A stretch of DNA of 64,000 bases from Vogesella aquatica (lineage in GTDB: Bacteria > Pseudomonadota > Gammaproteobacteria > Burkholderiales > Chromobacteriaceae), in NCBI RefSeq assembly GCF_028548455.1, contig NZ_JAQQLF010000007.1, forward strand, positions 62,001 through 126,000, written 5' to 3'. Below the pieces are notes generated by a model. That model was not told the DNA's origin. It saw only the letters and a program-made list of their open reading frames with translations, and did not search any database. Shown piece after piece: positions 33,839 through 45,115 of this stretch (position 1 is its first letter; every line of letters begins with the position of its first letter). The translations under genes were made by a program, and so were the position numbers.

Positions 33839-33850
33839 GGTCGTCAAGCC

Positions 33851-34759
33851 TTAATGAGTAGAGTTGTTTTTGCTGGCAAACCAGCGGGCCAGAATATTCA
33901 GGGTAAGAACGCTGAACGTAATCAGCAGGGCACCAGCCCAGGCCAGTGCGTGCCAGTCTTCGTACGGGCTCATGGCAAACTGGAAGATCACGATCGGCAG
34001 GTTGGCCATCGGCTGGTTCATATTGCTCCAGAACTGGTTGTTCAGGGCCGTGAACAGCAGCGGGGCGGTTTCACCGGAAATGCGCGCTACCGCCAGCAGG
34101 ATGCCGGTAATCACGCCGGCTTTGGCTGCACGCAGTGTCACGTACATGATGACTTTCCACTGCGGTGCACCCAGCGCAATAGCGGCTTCGCGCAGGCTGT
34201 TGGGTACCAGGCGCAGCATGTTTTCGGTAGTGCGGACTACGACCGGGATCACTAGCAGTGCCAGCGCCATGGAGCCGGCCCAGCCAGAGAAGTGGCCCAC
34301 GCTAACGACATAGACTTCATAAACAAACAGGCCAATCACGATGGATGGGGCAGACAGCAGAATATCGTTGATGAAGCGTGTTGCCGGCGCGAGCCAGCCG
34401 CGCTCACCGTACTCTGCCAGGTACACACCGGCCAGGATGCCGATAGGGGTACCGAACAGGATGCCAAAGAAGGTCATCTGCAGCGAGCCGGCAATGGCGT
34501 TGGCCAGGCCGCCGGCCGAACCCGGCGGCGGGGTGATCTGGGTAAAGACGTCGGCAGACAGGCCGGACAGACCGTGCTGCAGTAGCGTCCAGAGAATCCA
34601 GAACAGCCAGAACAAGCCAAAGCCCATGGCCAGGGTGGCGGCTAGCATATTGAAGCCGTTGACCAGGCGACGACGGGCATAAATGGCGTTATTGCGTTGT
34701 GTAGACTGTGACATAACCTTGATCGCTTTCTCGGAGCCGATAGCTTGGCTGGTGCTCAT
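33851..34759 (-). CDS. pstA: Phosphate ABC transporter permease PstA
   Basis: Inner-membrane permease of 302 residues with about six hydrophobic segments. [21 protein letters not shown], the coupling loop [20 protein letters not shown] and [16 protein letters not shown] are the family blocks. Start ATG 34759 has GGAG seven bases upstream; the N-terminal 45 residues precede the first membrane segment and are longer than in E. coli. 12 bp upstream of pstB. Confidence 0.94.
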   Translation of the reverse strand: MSTSQAIGSEKAIKVMSQSTQRNNAIYARRRLVNGFNMLAATLAMGFGLFWLFWILWTLLQHGLSGLSADVFTQITPPPGSAGGLANAIAGSLQMTFFGILFGTPIGILAGVYLAEYGERGWLAPATRFINDILLSAPSIVIGLFVYEVYVVSVGHFSGWAGSMALALLVIPVVVRTTENMLRLVPNSLREAAIALGAPQWKVIMYVTLRAAKAGVITGILLAVARISGETAPLLFTALNNQFWSNMNQPMANLPIVIFQFAMSPYEDWHALAWAGALLITFSVLTLNILARWFASKNNSTH

Positions 34760-34772
34760 GGCAATGCTCCGA

Positions 34773-35735
34773 TCAGGAAGAGCGGCCTTCCTGCTTTTTC
34801 AGCTGCAGCAACAGCAGCTTGGAGCAGGACAGCACGACAAAGGTAATAAAGAACAGGATCAGACCCAGCTGGATCAGCGAGGACAGATACAGTTCACCGT
34901 TGGCCTCGGCAAACTCGTTCGCCAGGGTAGAGGCAATCGAGTTGCCAGCTTCAAACAGGCCGGTGGCAAAGATGGACGAGTTACCGATAACAAAGGTGAC
35001 CGCCATGGTTTCACCCAAGGCGCGACCCAGGCCCAGCATGATGCCGCCTACCACACCGGTTTTGGTGTAGGGCAATACCACGTAGCGGACGACTTCCCAG
35101 GTCGTGCCGCCCAGGCCGTAAGCCGACTCTTTCAGCATCGGCGGAACCACTTCAAACACGTCGCGCATCACCGATGCAATAAACGGAATCACCATGATGG
35201 CCAGAATCAGGCCTGCGGTGAAAATACCGATACCCATCGGCGCGCCCTGGAACAGGAAGCCTACCAGCGGCAGGTCGCCCATGTTTTCCAGGATCCAGGG
35301 TTGTACGTGTTCGCCAAACAGCGGGGCAAATACAAACAGGCCCCACATGCCGTAAATAATGGAAGGGATACCTGCCAGCAGCTCCACTGCAATACCCAGC
35401 GGGCGCTTCAGCATGGGCGGGCACAGCTCGGTCAGGAAGATGGCAATGCCGAAACTGATGGGCACGCCAATCAGCAAGGCGATAAACGAAGTGATCAGTG
35501 TGCCGAAGATGGGTACGACGGCACCAAACTGCTCGGTCACCGGGTCCCACTCGCTGCTGGTGAGAAAGCCCCAGCCGAAGTGACGAATGCTCGGCATGGC
35601 GCCGATCAGCAGCGAAATCAGGATGCCGATGAGCATGGCCAGCACGAGGAAGGCAAAGAAGCGGGTTGCCACCCGGAAGACCGAGTCAAGCAGCATCTGG
35701 CGTTTCAGATGGGCTGAGTACTGATTATTTTCCAT
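34773..35735 (-). CDS. pstC: Phosphate ABC transporter permease PstC
   Basis: Inner-membrane permease of 320 residues that pairs with PstA. Six predicted membrane segments, [38 protein letters not shown] (ABC coupling loop region) and [16 protein letters not shown] are typical. 13 bp upstream of pstA. Separated from pstS by an intrinsic terminator, so it is probably made in smaller amounts than PstS. Confidence 0.94.
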   Translation of the reverse strand: MENNQYSAHLKRQMLLDSVFRVATRFFAFLVLAMLIGILISLLIGAMPSIRHFGWGFLTSSEWDPVTEQFGAVVPIFGTLITSFIALLIGVPISFGIAIFLTELCPPMLKRPLGIAVELLAGIPSIIYGMWGLFVFAPLFGEHVQPWILENMGDLPLVGFLFQGAPMGIGIFTAGLILAIMVIPFIASVMRDVFEVVPPMLKESAYGLGGTTWEVVRYVVLPYTKTGVVGGIMLGLGRALGETMAVTFVIGNSSIFATGLFEAGNSIASTLANEFAEANGELYLSSLIQLGLILFFITFVVLSCSKLLLLQLKKQEGRSS

Positions 35736-35760
35736 GGGAAATCTCTAAGCGCTTGCAGAC

Positions 35761-35786
35761 AAAAAGCCGGGAACGGGTCCCCGGCC
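35761..35786 (-). terminator. Intercistronic terminator between pstS and pstC
   Basis: GCCGGG / CCCGGC stem followed on the minus strand by TTTTT. Partial termination here would make more pstS than pstCAB mRNA. Confidence 0.7.
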
Positions 35787-35810
35787 TGCGTTGCTTGATG
35801 CCTGTGGGCA

Positions 35811-36848
35811 TTATTTCCAGATCGGGGCGCCGGAGGCGTCGGTGATCTGTTTCCAGCTGTTGCGGATGGTAGTCTTCACATTAGCTGGCATCGGTACGTA
35901 GTCCAGTTGGTTGGCTGTGGCATCGCCGTTGCTGTAAGCCCAATCGAAGAATTTCAGCGCTTCCTGGCCTTGTGCCGGTTTATCCTGCTTTTTGTGCATC
36001 AGGATGAAAGTGGCACCGGACAGCGGCCAAGAGTCTTTACCTTGCTGGTTGGTCAGAATCAGGTAGAAGCCTGGTGCCTTGGCCCAGTCTGCGTTGGCCG
36101 CAGCAGCCTTGAAGGTGCTGTCATCCGGGTTGACGTAGGCGCCGGAGGCATTCTGCATCTGGGTGTGGGCAATCTTGTTCTGCTTGGCGTAGGCGTATTC
36201 CACGTAGCCAATCGCACCCTTGATGCGGGTTACATAGTTGGCCACGCCTTCGTTACCTTTGCCGCCTACACCGACAGTCCATTTCACGGCGGAGTTGGCA
36301 CCGATGGTGCTGTTCCACTCTGGCGAAACCTTGGACAGGTAGTTGGTGAAGATGAAGGTGGTGCCGGAGCCGTCAGAGCGGCGTACTACGGTGATCTTCT
36401 GGTCAGGCAGCTTTACGCCCGGGTTCAGCTTGGCGATGGCTGCGTCGTTCCAGTTGGCTACCTTGCCCATGTAAATGTCTGCCAGCAGCGGGCCGGTCAG
36501 TTTCATCTGGCCAGCGGCAATGCCCTGAACGTTGACAACCGGCACCACACCACCGATCACGGTCGGGAACTGGGTCAGGCCGGCTTTATCCAGCTCTTCC
36601 GGTTTCAGTGGCATGTCGGATGCACCGAAATCGACAGTCTTGGATTGAATCTGTTTGATACCACCACCGGAGCCGATGGACTGGTAGTTCATGTTGTTGT
36701 TGGTTTTGGCCTTGTAAGCCTCGGCCCATTTGGCGTACAGCGGGTACGGGAAGGTTGCGCCGGCACCAGTAATATCTGCCGCAAACGCGTGGCCTGCTAC
36801 AAAACCGGAAAAAGCCAGAGTGGCGACCAGGCGGGTAGTGTGTTTCAT
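35811..36848 (-). CDS. pstS: Periplasmic phosphate-binding protein PstS
   Basis: Captures phosphate in the periplasm for PstCAB. 345 residues from ATG 36848 (MKHTTRLVATLAFSGFVAGH), preferred over one four codons upstream because GGAG sits at the right distance. Signal peptide cleaved before ADITGAGATFPYPLYAKW. Phosphate-binding loops GAGATFP, GSGGGIKQ, FGASDMPL and RSDGSGTTFIF are present. Promoter-proximal gene with a candidate Pho box. One TTGGCCGCA copy (36094) in the coding region. Confidence 0.95.
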   Translation of the reverse strand: MKHTTRLVATLAFSGFVAGHAFAADITGAGATFPYPLYAKWAEAYKAKTNNNMNYQSIGSGGGIKQIQSKTVDFGASDMPLKPEELDKAGLTQFPTVIGGVVPVVNVQGIAAGQMKLTGPLLADIYMGKVANWNDAAIAKLNPGVKLPDQKITVVRRSDGSGTTFIFTNYLSKVSPEWNSTIGANSAVKWTVGVGGKGNEGVANYVTRIKGAIGYVEYAYAKQNKIAHTQMQNASGAYVNPDDSTFKAAAANADWAKAPGFYLILTNQQGKDSWPLSGATFILMHKKQDKPAQGQEALKFFDWAYSNGDATANQLDYVPMPANVKTTIRNSWKQITDASGAPIWK

Positions 36849-36904
36849 TGCGTGCTCCAAAGTTTAACGGCGTGTTTCGATGGAGTGCATCGTAATGCTT
36901 GGTG

Positions 36905-36922
36905 ATTTCAGAAATATTACAG
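36905..36922 (-). promoter_or_regulatory. Candidate Pho box upstream of pstS
   Basis: CTGTAATATTTCTGAAAT matches the PhoB consensus CTGTCATAWAWCTGTCAY at 14 of 18 positions, 57 bp before the pstS start, as expected for phosphate-starvation control. Confidence 0.5.
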
Positions 36923-36956
36923 TTCGTCACATTGCAGCCGGTGGGGTTGGCACGGG

Positions 36957-36962
36957 TATAAT
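36957..36962 (+). promoter_or_regulatory. -10 element of the tpiA promoter
   Basis: Perfect TATAAT 38 bp before tpiA; a weak TTGCAG at 36932 could serve as -35 at a long spacing. Confidence 0.5.
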
Positions 36963-37000
36963 CCGCCCATTCTTAACGGTTCACCTAAAGGCAGGGCGCA

Positions 37001-37747
37001 ATGGATAGCAAGCTGGTAATTGGCAACTGGAAGATGAACGGGCGTACTGCGGCGAACCAGGCTCTGGTAGCCGGCATGCTGGCAGATGCCGACATCAATC
37101 GTGCCGGTGTGGGTATTGCAGCGCCTGACATCTATCTTTCACAACTGGCTACTATGCTGCAGGGCAGCCAGATCGCTGTAGCGGCGCAAGATGCCAGCCG
37201 TTTTGCCGCTGATGGCGCTTTTACCGGCGAAACCAGTGCCGCCATGCTGGCCGATATCGGTTGCCGCTACGTATTGGTAGGGCATTCCGAGCGGCGCCAG
37301 TACTTTGCCGAAGATAATGCGGCACTGTCTGCCAAGCTGCAGGCAGTCGTGGCGGCAGGCATGGTGCCAGTATTGTGCGTGGGCGAAACGCTAGCGCAGC
37401 GTGAGGCTGGCCAGGTTGAAGCGGTCATTGGCCAGCAGCTCGAAGCATTGGCTGCTATAAATGGACAGCACTATGTCGTAGCGTACGAGCCGGTCTGGGC
37501 AATTGGTACTGGCAAGGTCGCTACTATCGAACAAATAGACGAAGTGCATAAGCAGATCCGGGCTGTCGTGTTGCAATGCTATGGTGCGTCTGATAGTATT
37601 CGCGTCCTCTACGGCGGAAGCGTAAAGGCAGACAATGCCGACGCAATCCTGTCGCTGGCAAGTGTCGGTGGCGCCTTGGTTGGTGGTGCGTCCCTCGAGG
37701 TTAACGGATTTGGCAAGATTTGCCAGGCTGCTAAAAAGTTGATATAG
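37001..37747 (+). CDS. tpiA: Triosephosphate isomerase
   Basis: Glycolytic enzyme of 248 residues interconverting DHAP and glyceraldehyde-3-phosphate. Substrate Lys in GNWKMNG (near residue 11), catalytic His in VGHSERRQ and catalytic Glu in [11 protein letters not shown] are intact; the phosphate loop [10 protein letters not shown] follows. Two bp before secG, hence co-transcribed, an order usual in Betaproteobacteria. Confidence 0.96.
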   Translation: MDSKLVIGNWKMNGRTAANQALVAGMLADADINRAGVGIAAPDIYLSQLATMLQGSQIAVAAQDASRFAADGAFTGETSAAMLADIGCRYVLVGHSERRQYFAEDNAALSAKLQAVVAAGMVPVLCVGETLAQREAGQVEAVIGQQLEALAAINGQHYVVAYEPVWAIGTGKVATIEQIDEVHKQIRAVVLQCYGASDSIRVLYGGSVKADNADAILSLASVGGALVGGASLEVNGFGKICQAAKKLI

Positions 37748-37748
37748 T

Positions 37749-38090
37749 ATGGAACTCTTGAATACGTTTGCACTTGTCGCGCTGCTGGTTTCTGCGCTGG
37801 CAATTATTGTCCTTGTCTTGATGCAGCATGGCAAGGGGGCTGATATGGGTGCCGCTTTTGGTAGTGGCTCTTCTGGAAGCCTGTTTGGTGCAAGTGGTTC
37901 CGCTAATTTCCTGAGCAGGGCAACCGCCGTGTCGGCTGCTGTGTTCTTTTCGATGTTGATGTTGATTAGTTACTTGCATGTCGCAAACGATAGCAAGCTT
38001 GGCGTAATGGACACGGCAGTCGAAAAAGCGACATCGCAAATCCCGGGCGGTGCTGCTAAGGGTAATGCCTCCGGCGTGATTCCGGAATAA
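37749..38090 (+). CDS. secG: Preprotein translocase subunit SecG
   Basis: Small inner-membrane subunit of the SecYEG channel, 113 residues. Two membrane segments (about 5-25 and 55-75) flank the conserved loop VLMQHGKGADMGAAFGSGSS. The C-terminal 35 residues are polar with no motif. Between tpiA and tRNA-Leu. Confidence 0.93.
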   Translation: MELLNTFALVALLVSALAIIVLVLMQHGKGADMGAAFGSGSSGSLFGASGSANFLSRATAVSAAVFFSMLMLISYLHVANDSKLGVMDTAVEKATSQIPGGAAKGNASGVIPE

Positions 38091-38103
38091 AAGTTAAAAT
38101 TGT

Positions 38104-38189
38104 GCCGACATGGTGAAATTGGTAGACACGCTATCTTGAGGGGGTAGTGGCCGTAGGCTGTGTGAGTTCGAGTCTCACTGTCGGCACCA
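38104..38189 (+). tRNA. tRNA-Leu (GAG)
   Basis: Class II tRNA of 86 nt including encoded CCA. Acceptor stem GCCGACA / TGTCGGC, anticodon loop TTGAGGG with GAG, variable arm, and T-loop GTTCGAGTC-type sequence. Located between secG and nuoA, the usual place in Betaproteobacteria. Confidence 0.97.
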
Positions 38190-38194
38190 CATTC

Positions 38195-38230
38195 AAAAAA
38201 CAGGCCGCCGGGATTCCGGTGGCCTGTTTT
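38195..38230 (+). terminator. Intrinsic terminator after tRNA-Leu
   Basis: AACAGGCCGCCGG-GATT-CCGGTGGCCTGTTTT, an 11-bp stem followed by TTTTG. Separates tpiA-secG-tRNA from nuo. Confidence 0.85.
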
Positions 38231-38280
38231 GTTTGGAGTCAAGGGGGTCTGTCCTCCTTTCTTTTAGGGGTGTGCGGGAA

Positions 38281-38637
38281 ATGCTGCAAAATTACTTTCC
38301 CATTCTGTTGTTTGTCGTCGTCGGCCTCTTGGTCGGGGTAGGTCCGCTGGTTCTGGGCTGGTTGCTCGCTCCTAACAGACCTGATCCTGAGAAACTGTCT
38401 CCTTACGAGTGCGGTTTTGAAGCCTTCGAAGACGCACGAATGAAGTTTGATGTCAGGTACTACCTGATAGCCATTCTTTTTATCCTTTTCGATCTCGAGG
38501 TCGCATTTCTGGTTCCTTGGGCGGTCGTATTTAAGGAATTGGGCGTGTACGGCTTTGGCGTCATGCTGGAATTCCTGACCGTTCTGACACTTGGCTTTAT
38601 TTACATGTGGAAAAAAGGAGCGCTGGAATGGGAGTAG
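38281..38637 (+). CDS. nuoA: NADH-quinone oxidoreductase subunit A
   Basis: Membrane subunit of complex I, 118 residues with three membrane helices. The conserved loop [20 protein letters not shown] and [12 protein letters not shown] (acidic residues near the quinone site) are present. First gene of the operon nuoA-N; overlaps nuoB by 10 bp. The 50 bp upstream hold no clear sigma70 promoter. Confidence 0.95.
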   Translation: MLQNYFPILLFVVVGLLVGVGPLVLGWLLAPNRPDPEKLSPYECGFEAFEDARMKFDVRYYLIAILFILFDLEVAFLVPWAVVFKELGVYGFGVMLEFLTVLTLGFIYMWKKGALEWE

Positions 38638-39104
38638 AAGGCATTCTCGAAAAGGGTTTTGTCACTACCACTGCTGACAAGCTGATCAACTGGACGCGTA
38701 CCGGCTCGCTGTGGCCGATGACGTTCGGTCTGGCCTGTTGTGCCGTAGAGATGATGCACGCAGGTGCAGCCCGCTACGACCTGGATCGCTTCGGTATCGT
38801 ATTTCGCCCAAGCCCGCGCCAGTCTGACCTGATGATTGTGGCTGGTACCCTGTGCAACAAGATGGCACCCGCCCTGCGCAAGGTTTACGACCAGATGGCC
38901 GAGCCGCGCTGGGTAATCTCCATGGGTTCCTGTGCCAACGGTGGTGGCTACTACCACTATTCTTATTCTGTCGTGCGCGGTTGCGATCGCATCGTGCCGG
39001 TAGATGTCTATGTTCCAGGCTGTCCTCCTACTGCAGAAGCCCTGCTGTACGGCATCATTCAGCTGCAGAACAAGATCAAGCGTACCAACACCATCGCCCG
39101 CTGA
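38628..39104 (+). CDS. nuoB: NADH-quinone oxidoreductase subunit B
   Basis: Carries iron-sulphur cluster N2, the last before quinone. 158 residues from ATG 38628, chosen for AAAGGAG upstream. Cluster ligands Cys37 and Cys38 (LACCAVEMM), Cys102 (GSCANGGG) and Cys132 ([11 protein letters not shown]) are all present. Overlaps the end of nuoA. Confidence 0.96.
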   Translation: MGVEGILEKGFVTTTADKLINWTRTGSLWPMTFGLACCAVEMMHAGAARYDLDRFGIVFRPSPRQSDLMIVAGTLCNKMAPALRKVYDQMAEPRWVISMGSCANGGGYYHYSYSVVRGCDRIVPVDVYVPGCPPTAEALLYGIIQLQNKIKRTNTIAR

Positions 39105-39113
39105 GGTAAAACC

Positions 39114-39699
39114 ATGTCATTGAAAATGGAAGAGCTCAAGTCGGCGGTTGAACAGGTGCTCGGCGACAAGCTGGTTAGCGCCAAAATCGCGCTGGACGAG
39201 CTGACGATTGTCTGTAAATCCGCTGATACGCTCTCTGTGATGACTTCGCTGCGTGATAACGCTGCGCTGTCGTTTGAGCAGTGCATCGACATCTGCGGTA
39301 TGGACTACAGCACCTATAAAGACGAGCCACAGGATGGCCCGCGCTTTGCCGTTGTCTACCACCTGCTTTCCCTGACGCATAACACCCGCATCCGCGTGCG
39401 CATTTTTGCCGAGGACGACAGCTTCCCTGTTGTACCTAGCGTGAATGACATCTGGTCTGCGGCCAACTGGTTCGAGCGCGAAGCATTCGACCTGTTCGGT
39501 ATTGTGTTCGAAGGCCACCCGGACTTGCGCCGCCTGCTGACCGACTACGGTTTTGTCGGCCACCCGTTCCGCAAGGATTTCCCGGTGTCCGGTCATGTGG
39601 AAATGCGCTATGACGCAGCCCAGCAGCGAGTCATCTACCAGCCTGTAACCATCGAGCCGCGCGAAATTACGCCGCGTATCGTCCGCGAGGAGAACTACG

Positions 39700-39707
<8 letters not shown>
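39114..39707 (+). CDS. nuoC: NADH-quinone oxidoreductase subunit C
   Basis: Peripheral-arm subunit (30-kDa type), 197 residues, separate from NuoD as in Betaproteobacteria and unlike the fused NuoCD of E. coli. [20 protein letters not shown] followed by [19 protein letters not shown] is the diagnostic block. Overlaps nuoD by 8 bp. Confidence 0.95.
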
Positions 39708-40952
<1,245 letters not shown>

Positions 40953-40953
<1 letters not shown>

Positions 40954-41453
40954 TGTTATCCGCAGAATCGCTAGCCAAGATTGATCGCGAACTGGCCAAG
41001 TACCCAGCCGATCAATTCCGTTCCGCGGCCATGTCGGCGCTGCGCATTGCGCTGACCGAACGTCGTGAAACGGGGGCAACGCCAGAAGAGCGTTGCCTGA
41101 ACGCCGACGTGATCGAGTTCGTGGCCAACTACATCGGCATTCCGCCGGTAGCAGCCTACGAAGTGGCCACGTTCTACAACATGTACGACATGAAGCCGGT
41201 AGGCAAGTACAAGATCACGGTCTGTACCAACCTGCCATGCGCGCTGCAAGGCGGCGTGAATGCTGCCCAGTACATCTCCGGCAAGCTGGGTATCGCCCTG
41301 GGCGAAACCAGTGCCGACGGCAAGTACACCTTGCTGGAAGGGGAGTGCATGGGTGCTTGTGGTGATGCGCCAGTGCTGCTGCTGAACAACCACAAGATGT
41401 GCAGCTTCATGACCCCTGAAGCCATCGATAAAAAACTGGCGGAGTTGGAATAA
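40953..41453 (+). CDS. nuoE: NADH-quinone oxidoreductase subunit E
   Basis: 24-kDa-type subunit, thioredoxin-like, with a 2Fe-2S cluster (N1a). 166 residues; ligands Cys91 and Cys96 (VCTNLPCAL) and Cys132 and Cys136 (CMGACGDAP) present. Stop overlaps nuoF start. Confidence 0.96.
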
Positions 41454-42748
41454 TGGCAGTCTTCGTCAATGGTGTGATTTTCGAGGGGGTGGATACTCAC
41501 GCCCCTGATTGCTGGCGCATCGATGCCTATATGGCTCGTGGCGGCTACCAGGCGCTTAAAAAGATCCTGGAAGCCAATATGCCGCAGGAAGACGTGATTG
41601 CCGAGGTGAAAAGCTCCGGTCTTCGCGGTCGCGGCGGCGCTGGTTTTCCTACCGGCCTGAAGTGGAGCTTCATGCCGCGTTCCTTCCCGGGTGACAAATA
41701 CGTCGTCTGCAATACAGATGAGGGCGAACCGGGCACCTTCAAGGACCGCGACATCCTGCTGTACAACCCGCACGCGCTGATCGAAGGCATGATCATCGCC
41801 GGCTACGCCATGGGTTGCAAAGCCGGTTACAACTACATTCACGGTGAAATCTTCGAAGCTTACGAGCTGTTCGAAGAGGCGCTGGACGAAGCACGCAAGG
41901 CCGGCTTCCTGGGTGAAAAAATCCTGGGTACCGATTTCAGCTTCGACCTGTTCGCCCACCACGGTTACGGCGCCTATATCTGTGGCGAGGAAACCGCGCT
42001 GCTGGAATCGCTGGAAGGCAAAAAAGGCCAGCCGCGCTTCAAGCCGCCATTCCCGGCCAGTTTCGGCCTGTACGGCAAGCCAACCACCATCAACAACACC
42101 GAATCGTTTGCGTCGGTGCCGTTCATCATTCGCGACGGCGGCCAGAAATTCCTGGAAGCCGGCAAGCCGAATAACGGTGGGACCAAGCTGTTCTCGATCT
42201 CCGGCCACGTCAACCGTCCGGGTAACTACGAGATTCCGCTGGGCACCCCGTTTGCCACCTTGCTGGAAATGGCGGGCGGCATGAAAGACGGCAAGAAGCT
42301 GAAAGCGGTGATCCCGGGTGGTTCGTCTGCCCCGGTACTGCCTGGCGACGTGATGATGGGCCTGACCATGGATTACGACAGCATCTCCAAAGCCGGCTCC
42401 ATGCTGGGTTCGGGTGCCGTGATCGTGATGAACGAAGATGTCTGCATGGTAAAAGCGCTGGAGCGTCTGGCTTATTTCTACCATGAAGAATCTTGCGGCC
42501 AGTGCACGCCGTGCCGCGAAGGCACCGGCTGGCTGTACAAGGTCATCCATCGCATTGCCAACGGCGAAGGCCGCCCAGGCGATCTTGAGTTGCTGGACTC
42601 GGTAGGCAACAACATGGCAGGCCGCACCATCTGCGCCCTGGCCGATGCCGCTGTGTTCCCGGTTCGTAGCTTCACCAAACACTTCCGCAATGAGTTCGAG
42701 TACCTCATCGAGCACAAGAAGTCTTTGGTGGATCACAAATGGTGTTGA
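41453..42748 (+). CDS. nuoF: NADH-quinone oxidoreductase subunit F
   Basis: NADH- and FMN-binding subunit, 431 residues. Glycine-rich [16 protein letters not shown] and [20 protein letters not shown] are nucleotide/FMN loops; [15 protein letters not shown] plus a later Cys (RTICALADA) bind the 4Fe-4S cluster N3. Confidence 0.97.
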   Translation: MAVFVNGVIFEGVDTHAPDCWRIDAYMARGGYQALKKILEANMPQEDVIAEVKSSGLRGRGGAGFPTGLKWSFMPRSFPGDKYVVCNTDEGEPGTFKDRDILLYNPHALIEGMIIAGYAMGCKAGYNYIHGEIFEAYELFEEALDEARKAGFLGEKILGTDFSFDLFAHHGYGAYICGEETALLESLEGKKGQPRFKPPFPASFGLYGKPTTINNTESFASVPFIIRDGGQKFLEAGKPNNGGTKLFSISGHVNRPGNYEIPLGTPFATLLEMAGGMKDGKKLKAVIPGGSSAPVLPGDVMMGLTMDYDSISKAGSMLGSGAVIVMNEDVCMVKALERLAYFYHEESCGQCTPCREGTGWLYKVIHRIANGEGRPGDLELLDSVGNNMAGRTICALADAAVFPVRSFTKHFRNEFEYLIEHKKSLVDHKWC

Positions 42749-42751
42749 GCG

Positions 42752-45112
42752 ATGCTTGAAATCGAAATCGACGGTAAAAAACTGACAGTCAACCAGGGCA
42801 GCACCATTATTGATGCCGCCCATACTGCCGGTACCTACATCCCTCACTTCTGCTACCACAAGAAGCTGTCCATTGCGGCCAACTGCCGCATGTGCCTGGT
42901 AGAAGTCGAGAAAGCACCGAAGCCGCTGCCTGCCTGCGCCACGCCGGTAACAGATGGCATGAAAGTGCACACTGCGTCCCCGCTGGCCAAAAAGGCGCAG
43001 CAAGGCGTAATGGAATTCCTGCTAATCAACCACCCGCTGGATTGCCCTATCTGCGACCAGGGCGGTGAGTGCCAGCTGCAAGATCTGGCCGTGGGCTACG
43101 GTAATTCCGGCTCCCGTTACCAGGAAGAAAAGCGTGTTGTGGTAGGCAAAGACATGGGCCCGCTGGTTTCCGCCGAGGAAATGAGCCGCTGCATTCATTG
43201 CACCCGCTGCGTACGCTTCACCGACGAAATCGGTGGCTTCCAGGAAATCGGTATGGCTAACCGTAGCGAATTCTCGGAAATCATGCCGTACCTGGGCAAA
43301 ACCGTGAATTCGGAAATCTCCGGTAACGTGATCGACCTGTGCCCGGTGGGCGCGCTCACTTCCAAACCGTTCCGTTACAGCACCCGTGCCTGGGAGCTGT
43401 CGCGTCGCAAGTCGGTGAGCCCGCACGACGGCCTGGGTGCCAACCTGATCGTGCAAGTAAAACAGAACGAAGTCATGCGCGTTCTGCCCCTGGAAAACGA
43501 AGCCATCAACGAATGCTGGCTGGCCGACCGTGACCGCTTCTCCTACGAAGGCCTGAACAGCGCCGAGCGCCTGCACAAGCCGATGATCAAGTTCGACGGC
43601 AAGTGGCACGAAACCGACTGGCAGACTGCGCTGGAATACGTAGTAAAAGGCCTGAACGGCGTATCTGCCGACCATGGCAAAGATGCTATCGGCTTCCTGA
43701 CCAGCCCGCACAGCACCACCGAAGAACTGTATCTGGCCCAGAAACTGGCCCGCAGCTTTGGTGTCAACAACATCGACGCCGCCCTGCGCCGCAGCGACAG
43801 CCGTGTGTCTGCCGCCCAGCAAGGTGCACTGTGGCTGGGTTCCTCCATCACCGAGTTGGCTGCTGCCAAGTCGCTGCTGGTAGTGGGCTCCTCGCAGCGC
43901 CAGGAACAGCCGCTGCTGGCTTCCCGTATTCGCCAGTCGGTGAAAAAGGGTACCCAGCTGAACGTGATTCACGTTGCCGATGACGAGCTGTTTACCACAC
44001 TGAATGCCAAGCTGATCGTTTCCCCGGCTGCGCTGGTGAATGGCCTGGCCCAAGTGTTGAAAGCTGCCGTATCGATCAAGGGTGTGGAAAGCACGCTGGA
44101 TCTGTCTGCGGCCAACGTTGGCGAGCAGGCGCAAGCCATTGCTGCCAGCCTGTGCGCTACCGATAACGCCGCCATCATCCTGGGCAACGTTGCACAGCAC
44201 CACCCGGCTTTCTCCGAGCTGCTGTCGCTGGCACAAGAGCTGTCCCGCATCACTGGGGCACGTTTCGGCATTACTGCCGAAGCCGCCAACAGCGTAGGTG
44301 CCGACGTAGCGGGCGCCAACCCGGCGCGTGGCCCGATGGGTGCTGCCGTGACTGCCGGCCTGTCCGCTGCAGCCATGCTGGCTGCCCCGCGCAAGGCTTA
44401 CTTCCTGTTGAACGCCGAAGCGGAAGCCGACACCTATAACGGCCAGCAAGCCGTTGCCGCCATGAAACAGGCTGCCACCGTGATTGCGCTGACTGCTTAC
44501 AAAGGTGCCGGCCTGCTGGACTACGCCGATGTGCTGCTGCCGGTAGCGCCGTTCTCGGAAACCGCTGGTTCTTTCGTGAACATGGAAGGCAAGCTGCAGA
44601 GCTTTAACGGTGTGGTGCGCCCGCAAGGCGAAGCGCGCCCGGCGTGGAAGGTACTGCGCGTGCTGGGCAATATGCTGAGCCTGGACGGCTTCGAGCAGAA
44701 CTCCGCCGAAGACGTACGCGCCGAGCTGCTGGCCAAGGGTGATATCGCCGCCAAACTGAATAATGCACTGGCTAGCACTGCGGCCAACGTGGCCGCACCG
44801 GCTGCTGCCGGCCTGGTACGTGTGGGCGAGGTACCGCTGTACCACGCCGATCCGATCTGCCGCCGTGCACCGTCTCTGCAGCAAACCGAAGCCGCCGCTA
44901 CCCCGGTAGTGCGCGTCAGCCCTGCCGATGCTGCCCGTCTGGGCCTGAACGATGGTGACGCCGTCGTGGTAGAGCAGGGTAGTGCCTCGGTAAGCCTGCA
45001 AGTACGTGCCGACAAGGCGCTGGCTGAAGGGGTGGTACGCGTTGCTGCGGCTCATCCTGCTACCCAGGCGCTGGCTGGCATGTTCGAACCGATTCAGATC
45101 AAGCGAGGTTAA
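42752..45112 (+). CDS. nuoG: NADH-quinone oxidoreductase subunit G
   Basis: Largest peripheral subunit, 786 residues. N-terminal 2Fe-2S ferredoxin domain (HFCYHKKLSIAANCRMCLVE), His/Cys cluster (HPLDCPICDQGGECQLQD), 4Fe-4S (CIHCTRCVRF), then a molybdopterin-type fold. The C-terminal half is Ala-rich and less conserved; it contains two motif copies (44107, 44779) read as AANVGE and AANVAAPA, both in this low-conservation part. Confidence 0.95.
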   Translation: MLEIEIDGKKLTVNQGSTIIDAAHTAGTYIPHFCYHKKLSIAANCRMCLVEVEKAPKPLPACATPVTDGMKVHTASPLAKKAQQGVMEFLLINHPLDCPICDQGGECQLQDLAVGYGNSGSRYQEEKRVVVGKDMGPLVSAEEMSRCIHCTRCVRFTDEIGGFQEIGMANRSEFSEIMPYLGKTVNSEISGNVIDLCPVGALTSKPFRYSTRAWELSRRKSVSPHDGLGANLIVQVKQNEVMRVLPLENEAINECWLADRDRFSYEGLNSAERLHKPMIKFDGKWHETDWQTALEYVVKGLNGVSADHGKDAIGFLTSPHSTTEELYLAQKLARSFGVNNIDAALRRSDSRVSAAQQGALWLGSSITELAAAKSLLVVGSSQRQEQPLLASRIRQSVKKGTQLNVIHVADDELFTTLNAKLIVSPAALVNGLAQVLKAAVSIKGVESTLDLSAANVGEQAQAIAASLCATDNAAIILGNVAQHHPAFSELLSLAQELSRITGARFGITAEAANSVGADVAGANPARGPMGAAVTAGLSAAAMLAAPRKAYFLLNAEAEADTYNGQQAVAAMKQAATVIALTAYKGAGLLDYADVLLPVAPFSETAGSFVNMEGKLQSFNGVVRPQGEARPAWKVLRVLGNMLSLDGFEQNSAEDVRAELLAKGDIAAKLNNALASTAANVAAPAAAGLVRVGEVPLYHADPICRRAPSLQQTEAAATPVVRVSPADAARLGLNDGDAVVVEQGSASVSLQVRADKALAEGVVRVAAAHPATQALAGMFEPIQIKRG

Positions 45113-45115
45113 TCC

